DNA of 64,000 nucleotides from Diospyros lotus. Taxonomy: Eukaryota > Streptophyta > Magnoliopsida > Ericales > Ebenaceae. Positions 12,270-22,576 of this stretch are shown here, piece after piece. Under the pieces are notes generated by a model. It was not told the DNA's origin, did not search any database, and saw only the letters and a program-made list of their open reading frames with translations. The stretch lies in contig NC_068349.1 of assembly GCF_014633365.1 (NCBI RefSeq), positions 38,703,192 through 38,767,191 on the forward strand. Reading direction: 5' to 3'. How positions within the stretch are numbered: position 1 is the first letter of the stretch; each line of letters begins with the position of its first letter. Both the position numbers and the translations under genes were made by a program.

Positions 12270-12668
12270 TTATTCATCATAAGAGAAAATCTTGGTCTTC
12301 TCATAGTTAATAGAGTAATACCTACATAGATTCCACTCATAAAATACATTATTAATTGAGAATTCAATGGTTTCTTGACTAATGACGCCTAATCTATTAA
12401 GACATTCCATAATCAGGCCACGAGTACGTGTAGTCATAACCCAAGCCGAGAGATCTTTGACTATCTCTGAGATCATCCAAAGATTTACATATGTCCAGGA
12501 AATCCTCATCCTCAACATCCTCCTTAGGTTGTAGTTAGCCTTGATGAGGATGGTACACCTCTTGTCCACTAGGTTTGTGTTGCTCAAGTGGAGTGGGTTC
12601 TGGATTGAATCGTAAAAGACCCCTACACACATTAGGTTGTCCAATCTAGTGACGTAGGATGCATCCAT
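12270..12668 (-). CDS. C3: Geminivirus-like replication enhancer REn (C3), intact frame
   Basis: The complementary-strand ATG at 12668 opens an uninterrupted frame of 132 residues, matching the 132-134 residues usual for REn. Recognisable landmarks are the N-terminal block around FYDSIQNPLHL, the central ANYNLRR motif followed by hydrophobic/aromatic residues, and the C-terminal NRLGVIS block. REn binds Rep and host PCNA and raises viral DNA accumulation in the nucleus. Its 3' end lies 12 bp from the end of the coat frame, and its 5' part overlaps TrAP, as in begomoviruses. The frame stays open upstream (to 12842), but the 12668 start gives the family length. It is the only viral frame here without a break. 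Whether it is transcribed is unknown. Confidence 0.78.
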   Translation of the reverse strand: MDASYVTRLDNLMCVGVFYDSIQNPLHLSNTNLVDKRCTILIKANYNLRRMLRMRISWTYVNLWMISEIVKDLSAWVMTTRTRGLIMECLNRLGVISQETIEFSINNVFYEWNLCRYYSINYEKTKIFSYDE

Positions 12669-12828
12669 AAGAATGGAAAAGGGTGCATTCGCATTCTCTG
12701 AACCATAAGGCCTTTCTTCTTCTTGCCTTCTTTGAGATGGCATGGCTAATCTTGATGTTGGGAGGATTCTTGGGTGTGTCCCTTGTCCACTTCGTATAGG
12801 GCTTCTTGGATGAAGTGGAATTTTGCAT
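12646..12828 (-). pseudogene. C2: Geminivirus-like transcriptional activator TrAP (C2), truncated
   Basis: The ATG at 12828 gives 60 residues: an N-terminus starting MQNSTSS, a basic cluster KKARRRK (nuclear-localisation-like), and then Cys/His residues (ECECTLFHSYGC) where TrAP has its zinc-binding motif. A stop at 12646-12648 ends it, whereas TrAP is normally about 130-150 residues, so the acidic activation domain is lost. It overlaps the Rep 3' end and the REn 5' end in different frames, the classical begomovirus arrangement. Known roles in the family are activation of late viral genes and silencing suppression. This copy should be inactive. Confidence 0.7.
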
Positions 12829-13376
12829 TTGTTAGAGTCCACTGCTTTGTTGATGCATTCTCTTCCTTCTCGAGAAACTCTTTATAGGATGTTTTTGGGC
12901 TAAGGTTATACAGTATGATTGTTGGTATTCTACCTTCAATTAATTGAGGTTTGCCGTACTTACAATTTATTTTCTAATGTCTTTGGGCCTCGATAAAGTC
13001 ATTCCAGTGTTTCATCTTTAGGTATTTAGGCTCCATATCGTCAATGACATTGTACCACGCATCATTATTGTAGTTGGCCAAGTTAATGTAACCTTCGATG
13101 TAATTATGAGCCTTCTATAATAACAGATCTGGGTTTCTTTGGCCTGGACTTGATTGGGCGGATGTTATCTACCACCCATTCCAACAGGTCCACTAGAACC
13201 CTATCAAATACTGTATGTCTACTCTCATACAGTCAATGAGGATTAGCAAATATTCTGTCTATATTTGCCTTGATGTTATGATATTGCAAAACAAAAGATT
13301 TCGAATTCCTATCTCTAATAATTTGTAATAAGCTACCCTTATTATTGCTGGCAAGTGCAGAAAGGAGGGGAGAAAT
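12746..13376 (-). pseudogene. C1: Geminivirus-like Rep (C1), C-terminal part only
   Basis: The complementary strand encodes about 210 residues of the C-terminal Rep half. They include an oligomerisation-region segment (FVLQYHNIKANIDRIF), a Walker-B-like [13 protein letters not shown], then KYGKP and the helicase block leading to SYKEFLEKEENA. Stops lie at 13233-13235 and 12974-12976, with a frame change near 13105-13115. Exactly there the ATPase P-loop is missing: SVIIEG is followed directly by the [10 protein letters not shown] segment. The N-terminal HUH endonuclease domain is absent because the LTR starting at 13377 abuts or replaces it. In the virus, Rep nicks the origin and unwinds DNA. 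This copy cannot. Confidence 0.85.
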
Positions 13377-14052
13377 TGTAACGACTCGATAAAGGATAAG
13401 GATACTAGGTAAGAATATGTTATCGATGTTTATGTATTAGTGGTTGGAATGTCAATTTTGAGGTTGTTAGGTGAATGACCATGCCCTAACATTAAGAGTT
13501 AATGAGGCTTACGGGTGAAACGTGGAGAAACATATGATTATAATATTCAATGTACTCACATTATATTAAAAAAATGAAAATAATAATGAGGTCAAGTAAG
13601 TGGAAGTTAGAAAAGGAAAGGAAATTATGTGTTGAAGAGTCAAGCCAAAATGAGAGAATGCAAGATATATATAAATTTATATATAATAATTGGGTTATTA
13701 CCTTGATATAAATGAATACATTTATGAACTAAGATTAGTGTAATGTTAAACTATGAAAATTACATAGAGTTTTATGGCATTAGTAAATTCCATGAGGTTA
13801 TGAATTATGGCAAATGTAGGTATCGTAGAATCTATTCTAATGTTTAAAAATATTGCATTAATATGATATTAATGTTATGCAAAGGCAATGGTTATATATT
13901 ATATTTCATTGAGACTTAAATTATATACTATGTGAGAATATGATATACTACCAATTATAAGCTAGGAAATGGAAGCTAGGAGAAGTGAAAGTGAAGTGAG
14001 GAAGCAGTCGAAGTGCAAGGGGCAAGTGGACATACGTATATAATATTATATT
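13377..14052 (+). mobile_element. LTR-like sequence abutting the viral Rep
   Basis: TGTAACGACTCG at 13377 resembles the TGTAAC termini of the other long Gypsy LTRs in the window. The following sequence is A+T-rich and non-coding. It is interrupted by solo LTR D and probably continues at 14600-15005. The far end and the target duplication are uncertain. Confidence 0.45.
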
Positions 14053-14594
14053 TGATGAGGCAAAATACCCTTGGGTCCATAATTACTCCAATACCCTAGG
14101 AATACAGCCAATCGCAACGGTGACATGTGCCTACTAAGGAGCCACTCCCCCGACGTCATCCTACTTAACCCCAGAGAGGACACGTGGCAGAGACGCCTCA
14201 CCATACCGGTTAGCCCGTTACTCAGTGAAGATTCTCTAGATTCCTCGAGATCGATCATCACACCGAGAATCATGGAGATAGGAACTACCCCAAACTCATC
14301 AGAAGCAATTATGGGATCCATATCAATAAGATCATAGCTCCACGAAGAACGGGATAAGAATCTTAGTAATTTGAAAGAGAATCCTTACCTTGGGAGGAGG
14401 ATAAAGGGAGGGGACGTGCGACGGGTAAGGGATCTAATCTTTTCTTTCTCTAAGTTCGAAACTGCATACTTTGAGCTGGTATCAATTTAGTAATTTAACT
14501 TGAATGTCGGAGTGATCCCAGGGGAGAAAGACCCCAACTCCATTACAGGTTCTTGATTTGAGGCAGAGGAAGGTGATCGGCCTCCGCATCATCA
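14053..14594 (+). mobile_element. Solo LTR D of the G2 Gypsy family
   Basis: A 542-bp LTR starting TGATGAGGCAAAATAC and ending GCATCATCA, flanked by a perfect 5-bp duplication ATATT (14048-14052 and 14595-14599). It shares start, GGGTCCATAATTACTC, GACACGTGGCAGA and end motifs with the G2 LTRs at 54889-55422 and 62716-63248, but is clearly diverged from them. No internal sequence is present, so it is a product of LTR-LTR recombination. Confidence 0.9.
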
Positions 14595-14599
14595 ATATT

Positions 14600-15005
14600 G
14601 TTATTGGATGTATGATAGATTATATACCATTTATATATAGAGAAAGAGAGAGAAAGTCTCTCTTTCATTTTTCTTCTCTTGTTGTCCATGTGCATCCCAT
14701 TAAAAGTATAAACATATATATATATATATATATTATGTTATAAGAAGTTGATAGCAAGGAAGCTGGAGGTGGTGGAAATTTGGAAGAAAATGAAGCTGGT
14801 AGAATCCTCATGGGACGCGAAGAGGGTCTTCTCGTCCATCGCGAATTCTTTTCTCCTCCTCTAGGAATGTGTTGTTCATTTAAAATCTATGTGTGATAAA
14901 CATATATAATTATTACAGAAAAGTAGATTATATATTATAAGAAATGGAAAGAGGAGAAGCTGGAAATTCTTCTCCAACTTTCTTCTCGGGAACTTCCAAG
15001 CATAT
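14600..15005. other. A+T-rich spacer with AG and AT microsatellites
   Basis: (GA)n near 14640 and (AT)n at about 14709-14733. It is probably the continuation of the LTR that starts at 13377. No gene is seen. Confidence 0.4.
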
Positions 15006-15163
15006 TGTCACATTCCACCCCAATTTTGCCCAATGAAGGTTTGGATTAGGTAATATCTTTCTTGGTGTTGTATAGTATGTAAAGTGTGTAAAATGTCATA
15101 CAAGACTCTAGAAAGTTCTAGAATATTTTAGAATACCCTAGAATGTTCCAAAAGACTCTAAAA
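15006..15163 (+). mobile_element. LTR start with HSE-like array
   Basis: TGTCACATTCCACCCC at 15006 looks like the terminus of a Gypsy LTR. It is followed at 15108-15152 by an eight-unit array with 5-bp phasing: GAA-TTC-GAA-TTT-GAA-CCC-GAA-TTC. The LTR is then interrupted by the CACTA terminus at 15164. Confidence 0.45.
15108..15152. promoter_or_regulatory. Heat-shock-element-like array
   Basis: The pattern GAAagTTCtaGAA, continued as taGAA steps and ending GAAtgTTC, matches the nGAAnnTTCn consensus in 5-bp phase. Six of the eight pentamers have the exact GAA or TTC core. It would bind trimeric heat-shock factor if functional. There is no direct evidence of activity. Confidence 0.5.
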
Positions 15164-15830
15164 CACTACAAGAACTTGATGAATTTACTCTACACGTAAA
15201 TGTGGGTAAAAATTATCTTATGTGTCAACTATAATTTTTCCTCACACATAATGCAAATGTCAATATGTGTGGGTAATTAGGGGTTAGAAAATAATTTTTA
15301 CCCAAACATATATTTGTGTGTGAGTAAAGCTTAATATATTACCTACATATACATATATTTCTGTATATGTAGTTATTTTTATGTCAACAAGTTGTAATAG
15401 TGACATGGCTGATGATGTGGTTTTAATTGAATGATGATGTGGTATGACACATGTATTTGTTTATGTACGGGTAAAGTTAAGATTATGTGGGTAATAATAT
15501 AAAAAATATTTTCATATGTGAATAAAAACATTATGTATAGGTAAAAAAAAATTATGTGTGGGTAATAATATAAATTTTTTTTGAATATGTGTGGATAAAA
15601 AAATATAATGTGAGTTACAAACATATTATGTGTGGACAATAATATAAAAAATAATTTTCGTATGAAAGGATAATTTTCATATGTGTGGCTAAAAAATATA
15701 TTATGTGTGGGAAAAACTAAAGTTTTATATTTAAAATTTTAATTATTACAATATCTATTACAATATAGTTCAAATATATACGTTTCTAAAAAATCATAAA
15801 GTTACTTAAAAAGTTTAAACATATATAAAA
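15164..15830 (+). mobile_element. CACTA transposon terminus with subterminal repeats
   Basis: CACTACAAGAAC at 15164 is the typical En/Spm-CACTA end. The next ~550 bp contains many copies, in both orientations, of a TTATGTGTGGGTAA-like motif (for example at about 15270, 15485, 15552 and 15690), as expected for transposase-binding subterminal repeats. I found no opposite TTCTTGTAGTG end and no transposase, so this is a fragment or a very decayed copy. Confidence 0.65.
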
Positions 15831-16316
15831 AAAATTATAAAACAAATTATTAAATCCCGTTGCTAAACAATAATAATGGCAGCGCCAATACCAACTACAG
15901 ACATCAGCAGCAGCAGCATCCAAATTGGCACTTCTACTTTGTTTTTCTTGTCTTGGATAGGATTGCCAATTTTCTCGGCCATAGGTTTGGACCTTTCTTA
16001 CGCAGTCAGAGCCCGTGATGAATGTTCTATAACGAATTGATATGAAACTTACTGCTTTTCATACTTCTCCACATACTAGGGGAAGATTTTCCTACCGGGC
16101 TGCTTAAGAAGAATGTCAGAATCATCCATCTATTGTAATGCAATTGTAGCAAAAACCACTGAGATCATAAGTAAATTCGAAAGCATCATCATATTATGTG
16201 CATAGTCCATTCCACAAATAGAAGAAATCAAAAACTTAAATTGACGCACTATCGAGCAAATAAACCACATGGATGGGGGTGAATAGTAGCCAATATGAGT
16301 ATTCATAGTTGGATAT
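15831..16316. other. Intergenic stretch, no gene recognised
   Basis: No supported coding frame. It may be internal CACTA sequence. Confidence 0.35.
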
Positions 16317-17805
16317 TGATAAGTGTCTTTTATACACTTATTTTGGTCTATAAACTTAGCATTTATACATTCAATGAGCATGATTTCTACTTGATTTGGT
16401 TCTATATATGGTTATGTAGATGTGAAGCATGTGTTGAAGACAATAGGAGCACAAAGTGATGATAATGTCGCATTTTTGGGGCTAAAATGGCAGTAAAGGC
16501 AAGGTCAAAGGTCCATTCGGGGTCGAGGATGATGATGTCGCAAAGCGCCGGAAGAATGACGTTATTGGTGAAGTGTTGGAAATCAAAGAGAAACGGCTCA
16601 CGGTGCTGTCATGCAAAGCATTGTGTGGTAGGGTCGTGGTAAGAATTGTTTTTTGTGGCTCACGGCCTTATCGTGGAAAGCATTTCGTGATAAAGCCGTG
16701 GTTGAAGAAGTATTCTGTGGCTTATGACCTTACCGTGGAAAGCATTCTGTGGTAAGCCCGTGACAAGATTTTCATTCTGTGGCTCACAACCTTACTGCGG
16801 AATGCATTCCGTGGTAAGGCCGCGGTAAGGCTCTAAGCTTCGTAAAAAGGCCATTTTAAGCTCGTTTCCTTTCAAATCAAGTGGAGATGGGCTCTCTCAA
16901 GGGGCACGACTTTGAAGACCTAAAAAGCACTATATAAGGAAGGATTCTTGATAGATTGAGGAGCTTTTGGAGGAGGAGAAGACGACAAGTCTAGGAAGAA
17001 GAGGGAGATTTTCTTGAAGATCTTCGGTTTGGTTGTATTTTTCCATTCTTTCTTCTCTCCAACATCATGAACTTTGTTTTTATTATTCTTTCATTGGTTG
17101 AAACTATGCTAGGCTAAGTACTTTGTTGCTAGGGTGATTGATGAAACCTAGTTCAATGATGATTTAACTAAAAGTATTTGGGTTTTATTATATTATTATC
17201 TTTCGGGTTGATCGTTTGTTATGCACTAATTCCGTTTTGATGCTTGGCCGCCATTAGAACGTGTTTGTGATTTATATTGCTTTCGAGAGATTCAATATAG
17301 ATTAGCACTTGGTAATAAACGACATAAGGTTCAATAATAGGTAGAGATACCGTTATGCCTTGTGAAATCTTATTTTGATGATCATTGTGGATAAATGCAT
17401 GTTTGTATATTTGCAGATTGATTAGAGATAATTAATCTCATATGTAAGCATAGATTCAATCGACCATCGAGAGAGGCTTTTGATTAACTTAGGATCATTA
17501 ATTTTCAGCTTCAAACAAGAATTATAAAACCCGATCACTGAAAGATTAAATCAATTAAAGAACTACGGTGGATTCATAAACCCTAGTGCATTAGATTTCT
17601 ACATTTAAAACCTAAAGAATTATTTTGTGTTTTCCATTTAGTGAGTTGGTTTTAGTTAATATAGAACTTTCATTGAGTATTATTTTGATTGTGTGTGACT
17701 TATTAAAGTTAATAGTGGTTAAAGTAGGGATTGAAAGCTAATTCTCGTGAGAACGATACTCTATTCATCATTATATTACTTGTTACGATTTCGTTCACTT
17801 GCGGG
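16317..17805 (+). mobile_element. Gypsy (Athila-like?) LTR remnant
   Basis: It starts TGATAAGTGTCTTTTATACAC, carries a GC-richer tandem array (16595-16842) and then a TATA-like ACTATATAAGG (16929). The long non-coding tail runs to an end of the CTCGTGAGAACGATACTC type, a pattern common in Athila-like LTRs. There is no paired LTR, and both ends are approximate. Confidence 0.45.
16595..16842. repeat. Four tandem 62-bp units
   Basis: Anchor GGCTCACGG-type motifs begin at 16595, 16657, 16719 and 16781, an exact 62-bp period. Each unit has an AAGCATT(C)TGTGG-type core and a GTCGTGG/GCCGTGG/CCCGTGA/GCCGCGG tail. The units differ from one another at several positions, mostly C/T and G/A. Confidence 0.85.
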
Positions 17806-20225
17806 AAAGAATACGCGAACAGATATGATACAAGAACATCTGAAAAAAGAAATAAATGAATACTTCATGGATATATATATATATATATATATCAATATGA
17901 ATTTATTCTTATCACGTTTTTCTTGTCTGTAATATTGTTTTTTTGAACTTCATACATTGTTCAACAAAGATCACACATATTCCAATTATCATACCAGATA
18001 CATTTACAATACAATATTGTGTGGATAGGAACATGAACTAAATCTGACTTACTTTAATCTCTTCTTTCAAAACTTATATAAGGCATATGCAAGTATTATA
18101 ATCTATTCTTGTATTCATCTAACTGTGCTCTAATCCTATAGGAAGGATACATCATAACCTGGTTTCAAGATAGCTTGGATGAAGTGCCTAATTTTGTGGA
18201 AAAAAAAAAACCAGAAGCTTCTTTAGAACTAGAGAAACTCGACTTCAAACAACAAATATCCATTGGAAGCATTGTATACATCATATATGAGAATCTAAAT
18301 ACAATTATCCTCCATGGACAAATAGATATATGATTATAAGTATCACAGTTCAGAATATATATGCATAAATATATGAAAATACTCCATGAACACCAAACCA
18401 AGTGTCAACCTGACCACAAGTTATTGCACAGAGCATGTACATCTAAGACAACAAAAGACAATATACATACATCCTATGAAGAAACAGTAAGGAAGACGGA
18501 TACTGGGCTCAGGATGGGAACACGTGATTACTAAGGACAGAGTAATAATGCAATAGTCTATATACAAATGAACAAAGATGTGATTCTATATGATCCACCA
18601 AAAACTCAGAAAAACAGGCTCAATGGTCGTAAGAGACTTACTCCTTACAATTAAAAGCAAGACTATATTTTGCAAGCCTTTGCTTCTCGACAATGCTAGT
18701 GGGTTACATTGCGAGTTGTGGGACTATTGTCCATCTATCTGCAAGGAAAAAAATATGCAAACTAAAGCTTTGAAGCATCATAAAACGGTTCAAAGTTATT
18801 GAGTATGAGATTGCCCCTATCTCAGTAGATTCATGATCTATTGAAAAGGACCTAATAATATTTGGGAATATTCTGGTAAGTTTACAGTACAAACAGTTCA
18901 ATAAAACATCATCAGGCCCATGAACGTTTAATAAAACAGAACAATCAAATAAAATGGAAGCATACTATGTATCATTGCCGAACAAATTTTCAACGGTAGC
19001 ATATGGCAGAGCAACAACCGTAATTTTTGTACCAACAACTATTGCATTTTTCTTGTGTAATGAAATATTGGAGATTCATTAACAGTGATTATTGGTCTTT
19101 GGTGATCATTTAGGAGCCTTATTGTACTTTCATTTACGTTCGATCAAGATCAAGAGAACGTTCTAGGCATTATAAGTAACTTTAATCAAATGGTATCCTA
19201 ATCTGGGGAGATAAAGAGAGTAGGCGGCTAAAAGAAAATTTAAAGAAATACTAGTTGAGCAGAAAATGTGAATATATTTATATAAAAGAGAAATCCTAAC
19301 TCTTCTAATACAGTAACACTTAACACATCCAAAAGAACAAGATGGTACAGGAGGCATACCTGAATTTAACTCTCTCAATCATATGTAAAAACTTGTCAGA
19401 ATTTAATGAGTTGTGGTTACATGTAGTCCAATTGATGTGTATAGCATCTTTGTGTCTCTCAAATTAACGTGTCACAGTGATGGGGCAGAATTGGGCATGA
19501 TCTTTGGTTAACCTCGGGCTGGCGGTTGCACAATGGGGTGCTCATTTCTTAATCTTTTTTATTTTGATTAATTGAACCATAGAAGGAACACATTAAAACT
19601 GAAAAAACAAAACACTCCCAAAACTAGAAGTATATATGTCAAGACGTATCGAACGAACCCCACAAAAAAACAGAGACAATCCTCCAAACAGAGGAATCAA
19701 AACCACCCAGAACAAAGCTTAAGAGACCTTGTCATAAGCATGCAAATCAGTATAATCAAATGCAACAATGGGGTGCTCCTTTCTTAATCTCTGTTTCGCT
19801 TCTTCTTGTCATCTACTTTTTTTTTATTTTTTGGGTTTTCTGATCTTTCTCCACGAGCTCAGATCTTTATTCATCAAATGCAACACAGATTTGATAGGGG
19901 TTGGCTAACCAGATTAATAATAAAGAAATTAATTAGCAAAAGTTAATCAAGCACCAGTAACTATACCGTTTTTCTCCGTCGTTTTCCTTTCATTTTGCCT
20001 CAACAAATCATGGTTCAAAACAATCTTAGTTACAAAAAACAAGCATAAAAACAAACAAAAACAGAAAAAGATGCATAAACATCTCAACTAAGCCGCCGAC
20101 CGCCCTCTCGCACACCATCGCCGGCCTTCTCCGTGACACGCTATAGGTAGTCGCCACTATTGTGGTCACTGTTGTATCATATTTTTTGGTATATGAGAAA
20201 AAGTGTTTGTGGTGAAATTTGTCTT
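17806..20225. other. A+T-rich intergenic stretch, no gene recognised
   Basis: It contains an (AT)n run at 17871-17891. A short open stretch at 18145-18300 (plus) has protein-like composition but no recognisable family, start or splice context. A 28-bp segment (CAATGGGGTGCTC...TTCTTAATCT) occurs at 19537 and again at 19766, differing at few positions. Confidence 0.4.
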
Positions 20226-21806
20226 TGAAGAAATTCATATTTTGAAATAGGTTGTCATATTTCGAAACAATGCATAAAGAGATTTTAGGCGCGAAACCTT
20301 GTATGTTTGAAAGAATCCAAATGCCTGTATGATGTTTCGAAACCAAGTGTCCATGTTTCGAAACACTGTTCTTATAGGCTTCATTGTTTGCAAAATCTAC
20401 ATATCATGTTTCGAAACCTATCCTATTATGTTTCGAAACCTAAGTCTCTGCCTGCAGAACATTCAATTGTTTATAAGTTGTTTAATGTTTTTCAAAAAAG
20501 TTTTTTTTAAGCATGTTTCGAAACCTCTGACTATATGTTAGTAGAATCTTTTCAAAACAATGCAGCATGGGAGCTGAACATTTACTTAAATAAAAAGGCT
20601 TTAAATTCATTTTAAAATGTTTTCTCCATGCCCTGCAAATTGATTTATTAAATGGTTGAGTGGAGACCTATTTTATATTCAAATGTCCATAAGATTCCTT
20701 AAGAATCTTGTCTCCCACTATCTGCTGTCTCTAAGTGCTTTGTCTAGCTGGAAGCTGTGATGTTTCGAAACCTGAGGGTCATGTTTCGAAACCTTGGTCT
20801 AGTTCTTTGATGTTTCAAAATATAGTATGTATGTTTCGAAACCTATTTTCCTGAACTTGTCTCTAACGGCTATTTTAAGTCAGAACTTTGCTTTCCAACA
20901 CATATATAGCAGATCCTCAAGATGCAAAGTTAGACACCACACTCAAGACAAGAAAGAGACGAGCACTTATCTATCTATACTCAAAAGAGACAAAAGTTGC
21001 ACTCACAAGCACTTGTGAACGAAAACAGTTTAGAAAGGTTTCTACGAAGATCCTTTGTATCCATCTTCAAAGTGTGCTGTGAGAAGTGAAAAAGGAGAAG
21101 CAAGCTACAAGTATTCTTTCATCTATACTCTCCAATCTTCAACCAAAGAGGTTTGTACAGCCGAGTTTTGGTAAGTTGTTTTCATTATGCAAATCCATTG
21201 GGCTGTAAGAGATAAATTTTACTTATCTCATTTAAAGTTGTAAAGGTTTGAGTTGAGCCAAAAACTCATAAGTTGTAAAAGTTCGAGTTTATCCCGAAAA
21301 AACTCATTGTGGGGAAGGTTTGAGTTAAGCCATAAAAACTCACCGTGTAAGGTTTTAGGGTGAACCGTGGTAAAACCCTTGGTATGTTGATCACTAAGTA
21401 AAAGTGATTGTGGTTGAAAATCCTTCAAGTGGGTAACCTTGAAGGTAGTGGAGTAGGCGGGTGCCGAACTACTGTAAATCTCGTGTGCTCGTGTCTTGTT
21501 CATCCTATTGATTTATTGGTGATATCAGTGCACTCAAAAGAATTGTTTTTCAAAAGTAAAAGAAGTTTCAAAATAAGCTAACCAGAGAACAAGGTTTCGA
21601 AACATACCTTCCAGTGAGTAAGATTTTGAAACATACTCATCTATGTTTCGAAATATACTTAACAGAGAGGTCAGTTTCGAAACATACTTATTTAGGTTTC
21701 GAAACCTAGTATCCTACTTAGCTAAAATTCGTCAAGTTTGTCTAAAATCACCTAAATCCCAATTCACCCCCTCTTGGGATATTTTTGCCATTACATAGAA
21801 CTAACA
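20226..21806 (+). mobile_element. Copia-like LTR with 13 TTTCGAAA palindromes
   Basis: The palindrome TTTCGAAA occurs 13 times between about 20257 and 21706, mostly as ATGTTTCGAAACCT. Between the clusters lie an ACACATATATAGC box (about 20898) and degenerate repeats of GGTTTGAGTT...AAAACTCA (21245-21345). The right end has AATTCACCCCCTCTTGGG and CTAACA. The layout parallels 3925-4745 and fits a SIRE/Copia-type LTR, but no coding region or target duplication is found. Confidence 0.5.
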
Positions 21807-22175
21807 ATCACCTCCAGTCACCATTGGCCAATCTCACTCTTTGCTTCTCTTTCTCGCGATTTGCCTGCTTCTTTGTTTCTTCAATTCCTCCCACATATAT
21901 ATACATACATAAGACTTGGGCACTACTTCAGTTAGCCCATTGAATTGCATATACATGCTGATTTGCACCCACAGTTTCTCTGTAATGCATATATAATTAT
22001 ATATACATATATATATTATACATATATGATTTATATAATTTGTTATATAATTAAAATTATGAAAATTACATATAAATCCATAAATTAAATCTTTATTCTC
22101 ATTGAACCATTGCACATTGCAATTACATCCTCAAATATCAATTTCGTTTGGATTAAAATATCAAAATTCTAAAAT
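21807..22175. other. A+T-rich spacer
   Basis: (TA)-rich runs near 21990-22030. Nothing is recognised. Confidence 0.35.
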
Positions 22176-22576
22176 TAATAACTTAAAGTTACTCAATAAG
22201 TACGTTTTTGTCGCAGTGTTCTCACAAAACTATCGTTTTGTCTTAAAACTACTTTAGGGTTGATTCTTACATAAAATCGGAGCCATCTCAGGGTTCCGTT
22301 GTTTTTCTAGAATTTCCTTACAATCATTCGATTTTTTAAACTGTATTTTAGCTATACCAAAAATTATCTCCGTTTTAATTTCTTTCAGCGTCATAAATCT
22401 CGTCTTGAGACTCTCGTCAATATTATGTCATTGTTCTAAGTATCTTAGTTATGGGGTACTCTCTTCAGTGGATTCTGCTTATTACACTGACTTTTAATTT
22501 TGTGACCTGTTTCATAGTAACTTGGAAAATTAATAAAAATTCTTAAATTACTTTCTTTTATTTTGTGGTGTTACAT
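22176..22576 (+). mobile_element. Right-hand end of a Tekay/Del-like LTR
   Basis: The order of motifs (AACTTAAAGTTACT, TTCTTACATAAAATCGGAG, CGATTTTTTAAACTG, TTAATTTCTTTCAGCGTCATAAATC, GGTACTCTCTTC) matches the right part of LTR A (46680-47010) and of the LTR ending at 10888. It ends GGTGTTACA at about 22575. The left part is not identifiable. Confidence 0.6.

Larger units (their letters stand above)
11157..13376. mobile_element. Endogenous geminivirus-like element (decayed, partial)
   Basis: One stretch of about 2.2 kb carries, in geminiviral order and orientation, an origin stem-loop with TAATATTAC, a rightward coat-protein frame, and leftward overlapping REn, TrAP and Rep frames. The coat-protein and REn 3' ends face each other 12 bp apart, as in circular geminivirus genomes. 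Presence of TrAP and REn points to the dicot-infecting begomovirus/curtovirus side of the family, not mastreviruses. The copy is not infectious as it stands: the coat frame has three stops, Rep has two stops, a frameshift and a missing P-loop, and the N-terminal part of Rep is absent where an LTR starts at 13377. The fixed order plus the spread of mutations argues for an old chromosomal insertion, not contamination. Confidence 0.88.

Noticed and set aside
18145..18300. Protein-like stretch (DSLDEVPNFVEKKKPEASLE) on the plus strand
   Set aside because: No start, no splice signals and no recognised family. It is too short to call even a pseudogene.
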